A stretch of DNA of 64,000 nucleotides from Streptomyces sp. 549 (lineage in GTDB: Bacteria > Actinomycetota > Actinomycetes > Streptomycetales > Streptomycetaceae), in contig NZ_JASKMT010000004.1 of assembly GCF_030124175.1 (NCBI RefSeq), positions 1 to 64,000 of the forward strand. The letters are read 5' to 3'. Below the pieces are notes generated by a model that was not told the origin of the DNA, made no database searches, and worked only from the letters and a program-made list of their open reading frames with translations. The translations under genes and the position numbers were made by a program. Shown here piece by piece: positions 7,572 to 16,249 of this stretch; position 1 is the first letter of the stretch, and each line of letters begins with the position of its first letter.

Positions 7572-9632
7572 ATGGGTGTTGAGGGGCGGGACGAACCGCG
7601 CGGGGGCGAGAGTCCGCAGGAGTCGGGCGGGGCGACCGCTCCCAAGGTTCCCGGGCAGGCCGACCGGGCGGGCAAGGGGGCGGCACCGGCGTCCGCAGAG
7701 CGCTCCGCCCCGGGCGAGCCGCCTCGGTCAGTGCCCGTGCAGCGCTCCCGGGGCGCGACTGCTCAGGAGGACGGAGAGGCACCCGGAAGCGTCTTCCGGG
7801 GTCCCCGCGGATCCGTGGCGCCGCCCTCGGAGGGCCGGTCGGACGGCGACACCGGGGCGGAGGACCCGCCCGTCGGTGACACCGAGTTGGTGTCACGCAT
7901 GCGCGGCGGGGACACCGCCGCCTATGACGAGCTGTACCGACGGCACGCCGAGGCGGTCCGGCGGTACGCCCGGACCTGCTGCCGGGACGCGGACACCGCC
8001 GACGACCTCACCAACGAGGTGTTCGCACGGACCCTGCAGGCCGTGCACAGCGGCAAGGGGCCACAGACGGCGGTACGCGCCTACCTGCTGACGGCGGTCC
8101 GGCACACCGCGGCTGCGTGGGGCCGGACGGCCAGGCGGGAGCATCTGGTGGAGGACTTCGCCCTCTTCGCCGGTTCGGCCGTCGCCTCGCAGGCCAGCGA
8201 GGCGGACACGCTCGATCTGGGTGCGGACGTGCGCGCCATGCACGAGGCCGAGCAGTCCATGGTCGTCCAGGCGTTCCGCACGCTGCCGGAACGCTGGCAG
8301 ACGGTGCTGTGGCACACCACCGTCGAGGACGCCTCACCGCAGGACGTGGCTCCGATCCTGGGGCTGACCGCCAACGCCACCGCGGTGCTCGCCCACCGGG
8401 CCAGGGAGGGGCTGAAGCAGGCGTACCTCCAGGCACATGTCAGCCAGTCGCTGACCTCGGGCGGTGACTGCGCGCGCTACGCGGACCGGCTCGGTGCCTT
8501 CGCCCGCGGCGGTCTGCGCGTGCGGGCCGAGCGGGGCCTGCGCAAGCACCTGGAGGAGTGCTCCAGGTGCCGGGTGGCGGCCATGGAGGTCAAGGACGTC
8601 AACGAGCGGCTGCGCCTGCTGCTTCCGGTGGCGGTCATCGGCTGGTTCGCCGCGACCTACTCGGTCAAGGCGGCGGGCATCGTCGGCGGGGTGGGAGCGG
8701 CCGGTGTCGGTGGTTCCGCGGCGGCCGCGGGCGGCAAGGCCGGCGCCGGCGGAGCGGCGTCCGAAGGGCTGGGCGCGCCCGCGAAGGCGGGCATCGCGGC
8801 GAGCGCGGTCACCGCTGCCGCGGCGGCGGTGGCGCTCGTACTGGCGCTGGCGGGCAATCCGCAGCAGGAGGAGCCGCCGCCCCCGCAGGCCAAGCCGTCC
8901 GCCGTGCCGGTCGAACCGGCGCCGCAGGACCCGCCGGTGGAGGAGTCCGCGCCGGAGCCACCCCCGCTCGTGCCGGCCCCCGAGCCCGAGGCGCGCGCTG
9001 CGGCGCCGGCTGCCGAGGACCCGGCGCCAGCCCCGCGGCCGGAACCCGAGCCGGAGCCGCGCCCTGCCGACCCGGCTCCCGTGCCGCCCCCGGCACCCGC
9101 CCCCGCGCCGCCGTCCTCACCGCCCGCCCCCAGTCCGGCCCCGACGCCCACTCCGGCACCCACTCCCCCGCCGGTACCGCCGCCTCCCGCACCGGCCCCG
9201 GCGGGCTACCAGATCAACCAGCTGCGCTGGGACGTGCTGGGCGCCTCCGACGAGCCGGCCGTGCGGGTGGCCGAGAGCTCGTGGCTGTGGCAGCGGTCGG
9301 GTCTGCGGATCGGTGGTCGCCAGTACGGCCACGGGGTCACGGTGCACGCCCCCTCGTCCGTGACCATCGACCTCAACCGGCAGTGCGAGTCGTACTCGGC
9401 GGTCGCCGGCGTCGACGACCTGACCATGGGGCTGGGCGCCGTGCGCTTCGCCGTGCACGGTGACGGTGTCCTGCTCTGGCAGTCGCAGGTGGTCAGGGGC
9501 GGCGACCAGGCGGTACCGGTGAACGTGCCGCTGGCGGGCGTCAGGACGATGCGCCTGGTCGTGACCCCGGAGTCGCCGCTGGGGGCCGCGGCGCTGGCCG
9601 ACTGGGCCGAGTCCGTGATCCGCTGCCGCTGA
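7572..9632 (+). CDS. ECF sigma factor fused to zinc-finger anti-sigma, membrane and NPCBM-like domains
   Basis: A 686-residue multidomain protein. After a disordered N-terminus of about 100 residues come sigma region 2 (about 115-180, with DADTADDLTNEVFARTL) and region 4 (about 235-285, QDVAPILGLTANATAVLAHR). A zinc-finger anti-sigma motif HLEECSRC is near 328-335. Hydrophobic segments lie near 350-375 and 415-440, then a Pro/Ala/Glu-rich spacer of about 110 residues. The last 130 residues resemble NPCBM carbohydrate-binding modules (YQINQLRWDVLG, then GHGVTVHAPSSVTIDL). The likely picture is a membrane-tethered sigma factor carrying its own regulator and an extracellular sugar-binding sensor, as in the ECF53-like class I recall. 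The ATG at 7572 has a GGGAG site 8 bp upstream; a TTG 33 bp earlier is less likely. Confidence 0.85.
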   Translation: MGVEGRDEPRGGESPQESGGATAPKVPGQADRAGKGAAPASAERSAPGEPPRSVPVQRSRGATAQEDGEAPGSVFRGPRGSVAPPSEGRSDGDTGAEDPPVGDTELVSRMRGGDTAAYDELYRRHAEAVRRYARTCCRDADTADDLTNEVFARTLQAVHSGKGPQTAVRAYLLTAVRHTAAAWGRTARREHLVEDFALFAGSAVASQASEADTLDLGADVRAMHEAEQSMVVQAFRTLPERWQTVLWHTTVEDASPQDVAPILGLTANATAVLAHRAREGLKQAYLQAHVSQSLTSGGDCARYADRLGAFARGGLRVRAERGLRKHLEECSRCRVAAMEVKDVNERLRLLLPVAVIGWFAATYSVKAAGIVGGVGAAGVGGSAAAAGGKAGAGGAASEGLGAPAKAGIAASAVTAAAAAVALVLALAGNPQQEEPPPPQAKPSAVPVEPAPQDPPVEESAPEPPPLVPAPEPEARAAAPAAEDPAPAPRPEPEPEPRPADPAPVPPPAPAPAPPSSPPAPSPAPTPTPAPTPPPVPPPPAPAPAGYQINQLRWDVLGASDEPAVRVAESSWLWQRSGLRIGGRQYGHGVTVHAPSSVTIDLNRQCESYSAVAGVDDLTMGLGAVRFAVHGDGVLLWQSQVVRGGDQAVPVNVPLAGVRTMRLVVTPESPLGAAALADWAESVIRCR

Positions 9633-9715
9633 CGGAGGAAGCGGGCACCGGGAGCGGGCGCGGGAGCCCGGCGCCCGTCAGCGACCGGTGCCCGACGGCG
9701 CGTGCCGCCAGCCCG

Positions 9716-11815
9716 TCAGATCGCGGGGCGGGGCGGCACGCCTGCGGCCACGGCGCGCTGGCGGGGTGCGGAGGAACCCGTCCAGCAGGTGCCGCGGCGC
9801 TGCAGCAGGCGGCGCAACCACAGCTCGGTGGAGACCAGTTCGGCGATGCCGTCCAGGGGCAGCGCCTCCCCCTGGGCCGCCGAGCGCAGTGCCTTGCGCA
9901 CCACCCGCGCCTCCACCAGCCCGGCGTCGGCGAGCAGCGGCGCGTCGAAGAGGTCCAGCAGCTCGCCCACGGATGTGCGCAGTCCGGCGCGGACCGCGGC
10001 GAGGTGGGCGACGTGCGAGGTGGCGCCCCAGCCGGGTGGCAGGTCGTGGATCCCGGCGCCGGCCAGCACCGTCCGCAGCACCGACGCCCGGGCGCCGGGT
10101 CGTACCCGCAGGGCCTCGGGCAGTTCCAGGGCGGCGCGTACCACCTGGTTGTCGAGGAAGGGGGCGTGCAGGCGCTGGTTGCGGATCTCCGCGGCCTGCT
10201 CCATCACCCGGTAGTCGGCGGCCTGCCGTGCGAGGGCGGCGCGGGCCCGCTGGACGCCGGGGCGGGGGCCGAAGCCGGAGCCGGAGCGGATGGCGGCGGT
10301 CTCCAGCCGAACCGATACTTCGGCCAGAGCCTCACCGGTCAACCAGCGCGCTGCCGGGCCCGGGCGGCACCAGGTGAGCGCGGCGAGTGAGGCGTCGAGT
10401 GGGCTCTCGGCGAGACCGTCGGTGGCGAAGTCCCGGTCGCGCAGGCGGCGGGCGGTGTCGGTGACACCTTCGCGCTGCGAGGTGCGGGCCAGGCGGCGGG
10501 CGGCACGGTAGACGGTCAGCGGCACCAGGACGGAGTTGCGGCGGGGGCCCTCGGCGACGGCGAGGGCGGCTGCGGGGCGCAGGAGCTGGCGTCTGCGGCG
10601 GTCCATGAGCAGGTCCGCGAGACGCGCGGGGTGGGCGTCCAGCACCTGGCGGGCCCCGTACCCGATGAGGTGGTCGGCGCTGCCGGCCGCGAGGCGTCTG
10701 CGGTGGCGTTCGGCGAGGACGAGGGACGGTCCTGGCTCGTCGGTGAGCGTGTCGTCGTCGAGGTCGGCGTAGGGCAGTGCGTCCTCGCCTGCGGTCACCA
10801 CGACGTGGTGCAGCCGCGGGTTGTCGGCGACGGCGCGGGCCCGTTCGAGTTCGGCGACGCGCCCGGAGTCGCCGTTGCCGGTGAGGTCGTTGAAGGTGAC
10901 GGCGAGCAGCCGCTGCCCGGCGTGGGTGCCGGGGGCGCCGTAGACGGTGCCGGGCACGCCGGGCAGTCCGGCGGCGAGCAGCGCGAGTGTGGCGGAGGCG
11001 GAGCCGCCGGAGAGGTCGGCGCCGATGCCGGGGGCGGGCCCGCCGCGGCGGGCGGCGGGGCCGAGGCCGGGGATGGGCCCCGGGTCGAGGCCGTCGGCTC
11101 CCGGCATGCCGGGGCCTTCGGGGACGTGGCGGGGCGCGGCGAGGCGGACCCGGACGGCTTCGATGAGGGCGTCGCGCACGCCGTCGACGGCCTTCTCGGC
11201 TTCGAGCGGCGGGGCGGCGACCACGGTGGGCACGGCCGGCTCGTAGCTGGTGATCTCCCGGGTGCCGCCCTCGCGCAGGATCAGGGCGTGGCCGGGTGGG
11301 ACGCGGTGGACTCCGCGGTAGGGCGTGGTGTCGCCCATCGCTTCGGGTGCTTCGGGGGCGGCGAGCAGCGCGCCGAGGTGGCCGACGTCGAGTTGCGCCT
11401 CGATGAGGTCGGCGAGCGGCAGGGCGGCGGTGGCGTAGGCGGTGCCGCCGGCCCAGGGGGTGTGGAAGACGGGGCGGGCGCCGGCGAGGTCGGTGGCCAG
11501 TGCCACGCGGCGGCCGATGCGGGCGACGGCGGTGTAGGAACCCGGCCAGGCGGTGAGGTGGCGCAGGGCTCCGCCGCGGGCGGCGAACAGGGCGACGCGC
11601 AGCTGGTCGTCGCTGGCGCCGCAGCAGCCGAAGACGGCGAGCCGGGTGCCCGGGTCGGCTTCGATGACGCGGACCTCGTCGGGCCGCCAGTCGCCGACGG
11701 CCCACAGCGGGTCGGGGTCGCCCCACAACTGCTGGGCACCGACAGGGTGCAGGTTCCGGCCGGAGACCTGGGCACTTCCCGCTGCGGTGCTGCTCCATCC
11801 CACCAACCACCGCAT
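9716..11815 (-). CDS. asparagine-synthetase-like protein with degenerate active sites
   Basis: A 699-residue protein with an Ntn-type N-terminal half and an ATP-pyrophosphatase-like C-terminal half, the AsnB layout. The catalytic Cys2 of the glutaminase domain is absent (the protein starts MRWLVGW). The ATP-binding SGGLDS loop reads SGGSAS (about 269-274), so the Asp is lost. PYRGVHRVPPGHALIL (about 165-180) is the AsnB-type linker. True asparagine synthesis from glutamine therefore looks unlikely. AsnB paralogues are also used for amide or lactam formation, for example lasso peptide cyclases, but no precursor peptide is seen beside it. It is convergent with the ECF gene, and an orthologue sits here in S. 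coelicolor by recall. Confidence 0.75.
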   Translation of the reverse strand: MRWLVGWSSTAAGSAQVSGRNLHPVGAQQLWGDPDPLWAVGDWRPDEVRVIEADPGTRLAVFGCCGASDDQLRVALFAARGGALRHLTAWPGSYTAVARIGRRVALATDLAGARPVFHTPWAGGTAYATAALPLADLIEAQLDVGHLGALLAAPEAPEAMGDTTPYRGVHRVPPGHALILREGGTREITSYEPAVPTVVAAPPLEAEKAVDGVRDALIEAVRVRLAAPRHVPEGPGMPGADGLDPGPIPGLGPAARRGGPAPGIGADLSGGSASATLALLAAGLPGVPGTVYGAPGTHAGQRLLAVTFNDLTGNGDSGRVAELERARAVADNPRLHHVVVTAGEDALPYADLDDDTLTDEPGPSLVLAERHRRRLAAGSADHLIGYGARQVLDAHPARLADLLMDRRRRQLLRPAAALAVAEGPRRNSVLVPLTVYRAARRLARTSQREGVTDTARRLRDRDFATDGLAESPLDASLAALTWCRPGPAARWLTGEALAEVSVRLETAAIRSGSGFGPRPGVQRARAALARQAADYRVMEQAAEIRNQRLHAPFLDNQVVRAALELPEALRVRPGARASVLRTVLAGAGIHDLPPGWGATSHVAHLAAVRAGLRTSVGELLDLFDAPLLADAGLVEARVVRKALRSAAQGEALPLDGIAELVSTELWLRRLLQRRGTCWTGSSAPRQRAVAAGVPPRPAI

Positions 11816-12500
11816 CGACGCCGCCTCCGCCCGTCACTCCTCGCCCGCAACCGCCGTTACGGATTGCTCCCGATGCTCTTCGGGCCCATGCTGCCACGAG
11901 ACCGGCGTGGGAGAGGCGCGAAGGGGGCGCGTAGATGGGTGTGTTCATGCCGAGCGGGGTGGAAGTGGCCGTCACTGAAACAGCGACATTCAGCCAACTT
12001 CCAGCCGTGCGGGGGTTCGTGGCGGAGCGTCTGCGGGTCCCGGAGCGGCGGTGCGGCAACGGGCGGCGGACGTCGGCGGTTTGGCGGGCCGGGGCGTCAC
12101 GGAACGTGCACGACGGTCCGGGAGGCGCTGTCGCCTCCCGGACCGGGCCACCGCTCGCGGGGATTGGAGCGGTGGCATTCCCCCAGCCCACTGGTTCCAG
12201 TTCAGTGGGCCGACCCACGCATCTCCCAGGTAAACGTGTGTCGGCGGCCTTGCACAGAGCGCACGGACAGGCGCACGGCCACACGACCGGGGCACGTGAT
12301 CCGGCCGCCGCGCGGCGCGCTCGCGCTGGTCGCCGCGCGCCGTTCGGGGTCGCGCGGCCGCCGGGGCACGCAGACGAATCCCGCCATCCCCGAAGCCGCC
12401 CCTTAACGGTAGGGATGCGGCGAACTACGCTGGGTTCACGAATGCCCCGAGCATGTTCCGCATGCGGCGGGGCGGCCGTCGGTGTGTGTCAGGGGTGCGC
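11816..12500. other. 685-bp gene-free region with a strong orphan hairpin
   Basis: This divergent gap between the AsnB-like gene and the sporulation-associated regulator shows no gene I can support; the reading frames that cross it have no convincing start or family. A perfect hairpin with 13-bp arms (12115-12127 and 12132-12144) and a 4-base loop lies in the middle. A weaker 8-bp dyad, GCCCACTG/CAGTGGGC, lies at 12186-12210. A small transcript ending at the hairpin is possible. Confidence 0.5.
12115..12144. terminator. strong hairpin, possible terminator
   Basis: Arms GGTCCGGGAGGCG and CGCCTCCCGGACC pair perfectly around CTGT. It does not lie at the end of any called gene. There is no U-run, but Streptomyces terminators often lack one. 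Confidence 0.5.
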
Positions 12501-13931
12501 ATGTCCAGGGAGCCACGAGGGCCGAACGAGAAGCTGGGAACTGTTCTCGCGCTGGCGGGAATCAGCAACGCCGGACTCGCCCGGAGGGTCAATGACCTGG
12601 GCGCACAGCGCGGTCTGACGCTGCGGTACGACAAGACGTCTGTCGCCCGGTGGGTCTCCAAGGGCATGGTGCCGCAGGGCGCCGCGCCACATCTGATCGC
12701 CGCGGCGATCGGCAGCAAGCTGGGCCGCCCGGTTCCGCTGCACGAGATCGGCCTGGCCGACGCCGACCCGGCCCCGGAGATCGGGCTCGCCTTCCCCCGG
12801 GATGTCGGTGCGGCTGTGAAGGCCGCAACGGATCTGTACCGGCTGGATCTCGCCGGTCGCCGGGGCAACGGCAGCATCTGGCACTCCTTGGCCGGATCCT
12901 TCGCGGTGAGCGCATATGCAACGCCCGCGTCGCGCTGGCTGATAACCCCCGCGGACAGCTCGGTGGCACGTGCGGCGGACGACGACGCCGCGGGTGCCGC
13001 GTCGGGCGGTCCGCTGCGGGTGGGCCACAGCGACGTCTCCAAGCTGCGCGAGGCCGCCGCCGAGGCGCGGCGCTGGGACTCCAAGTACGGCGGCGGCGAC
13101 TGGCGTTCGTCGATGGTGCCGGAGTGCCTGCGGGTCGACGCCGCGCCGCTGCTGCTGGGGTCCTACTCGGACGAGGTGGGCCGGGCGCTGTTCGGCGCGA
13201 CCGCCGAACTGACCCGGCTGGCCGGCTGGATGGCCTTCGACACCGGCCAGCAGGAGGCCGCGCAGCGCTACTACATCCAGGCGCTGCGCCTGGCCAGGGC
13301 AGCCGCCGACGTCCCGCTGGGCGGCTACGTGCTGGCGTCGATGTCGCTCCAGGCCACGTACCGGGGCTTCGCCGACGAGGGCGTGGATCTGGCGCAGGCC
13401 GCGCTGGAACGCAACCGCGGCGTGGCCACGGCGCGGGTGATGAGCTTCTTCCACCTGGTCGAGGCGCGTGCCCAGGCCAAGGCGAACGACTCGGTGGCCT
13501 GCGGTACCGCGCTGTCCGCGGCCGAGGGGTGGCTGGAGCGCTCCCGGGAGGGTGATCCCGACCCGTCGTGGCTGGGCTTCTACAACTACGACCGGCTCGC
13601 TGCGGACGCCGCCGAGTGCTACCGGGACCTCAAGGCCCCGCGGCAGGTGCGCCGCTTCACGCAGCAGGCGCTGTCCCGGCCGACGGAGGAGTTCGTACGC
13701 TCGCACGGGCTGCGTCTGGTGGTGTCGGCGGTGGCCGAGCTGGAGTCCGGCAACCTGGACGCGGCCTGCGCGGCCGGGGCGCTCGCGGTGGAGGTCGCGG
13801 GGCGCATCTCCTCGGCCCGCACCACCGAGTACGTGCGCGACCTGCTGAACCGCCTGGAGCCGTACGGCGACGATCCGCAGGTGGTGGAGCTGCGGGAGAG
13901 GGCCAGGCCGCTGCTCGTCACCCCGGCGTGA
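12501..13931 (+). CDS. sporulation-associated regulator (NsdA-like, HTH plus TPR-like repeats)
   Basis: A 476-residue protein related to the NsdA group of Streptomyces regulators. The N-terminal ~90 residues resemble a helix-turn-helix ([20 protein letters not shown], then [13 protein letters not shown]). The rest is helical and repeat-like ([53 protein letters not shown]), as in TPR proteins that bind partners. The ATG at 12501 has AGGGG 5-6 bp upstream. The orthologous position in S. coelicolor is annotated sporulation-associated, from memory. Such proteins affect the onset of aerial growth and antibiotic production; the direct DNA target is not known from sequence. Confidence 0.75.
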   Translation: MSREPRGPNEKLGTVLALAGISNAGLARRVNDLGAQRGLTLRYDKTSVARWVSKGMVPQGAAPHLIAAAIGSKLGRPVPLHEIGLADADPAPEIGLAFPRDVGAAVKAATDLYRLDLAGRRGNGSIWHSLAGSFAVSAYATPASRWLITPADSSVARAADDDAAGAASGGPLRVGHSDVSKLREAAAEARRWDSKYGGGDWRSSMVPECLRVDAAPLLLGSYSDEVGRALFGATAELTRLAGWMAFDTGQQEAAQRYYIQALRLARAAADVPLGGYVLASMSLQATYRGFADEGVDLAQAALERNRGVATARVMSFFHLVEARAQAKANDSVACGTALSAAEGWLERSREGDPDPSWLGFYNYDRLAADAAECYRDLKAPRQVRRFTQQALSRPTEEFVRSHGLRLVVSAVAELESGNLDAACAAGALAVEVAGRISSARTTEYVRDLLNRLEPYGDDPQVVELRERARPLLVTPA

Positions 13932-14085
13932 GTCGGCCGGCCGGCCCCCGCGCCTCGGCTCCCGCGCGCCTCCGGCCGACGGTACGCGCGGGCGACAGAC
14001 GGGTGGGGGCGGACGGGCAGGCGGCGGTGGGCGTGTGGCGGCGGGCGGGCGGCAGGATGTCAGTGGCCTCGCTCATGATGGGTGT

Positions 14086-15342
14086 GTGGTGTCAGTGAGC
14101 AGCGGGGAGCAGAGCCGGGCCGGCGGGCGGAAGGGCCGGGTGTACGACTGCGACGTCCTGGTGGTGGGCGGCGGCATCGTCGGCCTGTCGACGGCGTACG
14201 CCCTGACCCGGGCCCGGCCCGGGTTGCGGGTCATCGTCCTGGAGAAGGAGGCCGGGCCCGCCCGGCACCAGACGGGCCGCAACAGCGGCGTGATCCACAG
14301 CGGCGTCTACTACCGTCCCGGGTCGTACAAGGCCCGGTTCGCCGTGCAGGGCGCGGCGGAGATGGTGAAGTTCTGCACCGAGCACGGCGTGCCGCACCGC
14401 GTCACCGGCAAGCTCGTCGTGGCGACGCACCGCGCGGAGCTGCCCCGGCTGCACACGCTCGCGCAGCGAGGCCGGCAGAACGGCATCCCGATCAGGGAGC
14501 TGGGCCCGTGCCAGATCACCGAGTACGAACCGGCGGTGCGCGGTCTGGCCGCGCTGCACGTCGGCACCACCGGCGTGTGCGACTTCGCCGCCGTCGCGGC
14601 GCGGCTGGCGGAGCTGGCCGCCGACGCGGGGGCGGAGATCCGCTACGGCTCCGCGGTGGCCGCGATCGACCGCCGCCCGGGGCTCGGCGTGGCCGTGCGC
14701 ACCGCGGACGGCCGGGTGCTGCGGGCCCGCGCGCTCGCCAACTGCGCGGGGCTGCACTGCGACCGCGTGGCCCGGCTGGCCGGCGATCACCCGCCCGCCC
14801 GGATCGTGCCGTTCCGCGGGGAGTACCACGCGCTGGCCCCCGAGCGGGCCGCGCTGGTGCGGGGGCTGGTCTACCCGGTGCCGGACCCGGCGTTCCCGTT
14901 CCTGGGCGTGCACCTCACGCGGGGCGTGGACGGCCATGTGCACGTCGGCCCCAACGCGGTCCCGGCGACGGCCCGGGAGGGCTACGACCGCCGCACACTG
15001 GACGCGGCCGAGTTCGCCGGCACGCTCGCCTGGCCGGGCACCTGGCGGATCGCCGCCCGGCACTGGCGGTACGGCGCCGGCGAGGTGCACCGCTCGCTGT
15101 CCCGCCGGGCGTTCACCGCCGCCGTGCGGCGGCTGCTGCCGGAGGTCACCGAGGAGGACCTCCGTCCGTCCCCGGCCGGGGTGCGGGCGCAGGCGGTGCT
15201 GCGCGACGGCACCCTGGTGGACGACTTCCTGATCACCGAGGGCCCGCACACCGTGCACGTGCTGAACGCGCCCTCGCCCGCCGCGACGGCCTCGCTGCCC
15301 ATCGGCCGGGAGGTGGCCGGCCGGGTGCTGCGCGGTCTGTGA
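14086..15342 (+). CDS. lhgO: L-2-hydroxyglutarate oxidase
   Basis: A 418-residue FAD-dependent oxidoreductase of the DAO superfamily, LhgO branch. It oxidises L-2-hydroxyglutarate to 2-oxoglutarate with electrons passed to oxygen or quinone. The FAD motif CDVLVVGGGIVGLSTAYAL is near the N-terminus, followed by the LhgO signature HQTGRNSGVIHSGVYY. FRGEYHAL and the C-terminal LNAPSPAATASLPIG stretch fit the family. Several GTG codons compete for the start. GTG at 14086 lies 6 bp after a CATGAT -10-like box, so a leaderless message is possible. The gene is followed by trmB with 70 bp between. Confidence 0.85.
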   Translation: MVSVSSGEQSRAGGRKGRVYDCDVLVVGGGIVGLSTAYALTRARPGLRVIVLEKEAGPARHQTGRNSGVIHSGVYYRPGSYKARFAVQGAAEMVKFCTEHGVPHRVTGKLVVATHRAELPRLHTLAQRGRQNGIPIRELGPCQITEYEPAVRGLAALHVGTTGVCDFAAVAARLAELAADAGAEIRYGSAVAAIDRRPGLGVAVRTADGRVLRARALANCAGLHCDRVARLAGDHPPARIVPFRGEYHALAPERAALVRGLVYPVPDPAFPFLGVHLTRGVDGHVHVGPNAVPATAREGYDRRTLDAAEFAGTLAWPGTWRIAARHWRYGAGEVHRSLSRRAFTAAVRRLLPEVTEEDLRPSPAGVRAQAVLRDGTLVDDFLITEGPHTVHVLNAPSPAATASLPIGREVAGRVLRGL

Positions 15343-15396
15343 CGCGGGAGCACCCGGGCGGGCCCGGGGCGGGCCTCCCGGGTGTCGGGGCCACCG

Positions 15397-15413
15397 TAGA
15401 ATCGTTGGCACTG
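15397..15413 (+). promoter_or_regulatory. probable leaderless promoter of trmB
   Basis: A TAGAAT -10 box (15397-15402) lies 10 bp before the GTG start of trmB. No ribosome-binding site precedes that GTG, which fits a leaderless mRNA. No good -35 box is seen. Confidence 0.45.
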
Positions 15414-16183
15414 TGTCCGAGAGAATCCCCATGTTCGCCCCCGGTGCCGGCCCGACGGCCGACCCCGCCGGGGCGCACCACCACCGCCGCATCCGCAGCT
15501 TCCAGCCGCGCCGCAGCCGCGTCACGCATGCCCAGCGCGAGGCGCTGCTGCGGCTGTGGCCGGCCTGGGGTCTGGACGTCGACGGCAGCCGTGTGCTGGA
15601 CCTCGACGAGCTGTTCGACACCCTGCCGCCCGGCGCTCCCAAGGTGGTCGAGGTCGGTTTCGGCATGGGTGAGGCCACCGTGCAGATGGCCGCCGACGAC
15701 CCGGCCACCGGCATCCTGGCCGTGGACGTGCACACTCCGGGGCAGGGCAGCCTGATGCGCCTGGCGGAGCAGCGCGGCCTGGACAACGTGCGGGTCGCCA
15801 ACGGGGACGCGGTGATCCTGCTGCGCGAGATGCTGCGGCCCGACTCGCTCGCCGGTCTGCGGGTGTTCTTCCCCGACCCGTGGCCCAAGACGCGCCACCA
15901 CAAGCGCCGCATCATCCAGCCCGAGTTCCTGGACGTGGCGGCGTCCCGCCTCGCGCCGGGCGCCGTGGTGCACTGCGCGACCGACTGGGAGCCGTACGCG
16001 GAGCGCATGCTCGAAGTGCTGACCGCCCACCCGGCGTTCGAGAACACGCGGCCTGACGGCGGCTTCGCCCCGCGCCCCGGCTTCCGCCCGATGACCCGCT
16101 TCGAGGGGCAGGGCCTGCGCAAGGGCCACGCCGTGCACGACCTGCTGTTCCGCAGGCTGCCCCACCCGCCCGCCGACGGCTGA
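15413..16183 (+). CDS. trmB: tRNA (guanine-N7)-methyltransferase TrmB
   Basis: A 256-residue SAM-dependent enzyme that makes m7G46 in the variable loop of tRNAs. The SAM-binding motif VVEVGFGMGEATVQMA, LAVDVHTPGQGSLMRL and the TrmB signature FFPDPWPKTRHHKRRI are all present, with the family C-terminal substrate-binding motif (PMTRFEGQG). The N-terminal HHHRRIRSFQPRRSRVTHAQ is the family's usual basic leader. It is closely packed between lhgO and a PrsW-family gene, all on the plus strand. An ATG 18 bases downstream is an alternative start. Confidence 0.93.
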   Translation: MSERIPMFAPGAGPTADPAGAHHHRRIRSFQPRRSRVTHAQREALLRLWPAWGLDVDGSRVLDLDELFDTLPPGAPKVVEVGFGMGEATVQMAADDPATGILAVDVHTPGQGSLMRLAEQRGLDNVRVANGDAVILLREMLRPDSLAGLRVFFPDPWPKTRHHKRRIIQPEFLDVAASRLAPGAVVHCATDWEPYAERMLEVLTAHPAFENTRPDGGFAPRPGFRPMTRFEGQGLRKGHAVHDLLFRRLPHPPADG

Positions 16184-16236
16184 CGCACGCCGCCCGGCTG
16201 CGGGCCGGTGCCCCGCGCCGCGGCCCGTCGGCCCCG

Positions 16237-16249
16237 TAAGGTCTACGGG
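16237..16249 (+). promoter_or_regulatory. leaderless promoter of prsW-family gene
   Basis: TAAGGT (16237-16242) is followed after 6 bp by the GTG start at 16249, the classic spacing for transcription starting on the first base of the start codon. There is no ribosome-binding site. Confidence 0.55.

Noticed and set aside
11935..12618. A 227-codon frame starting MGVFMPSGVEVAV
   Set aside because: It runs through the strong hairpin and into the next gene in another frame. It has no ribosome site and no family. A very short gene at its start is not excluded.
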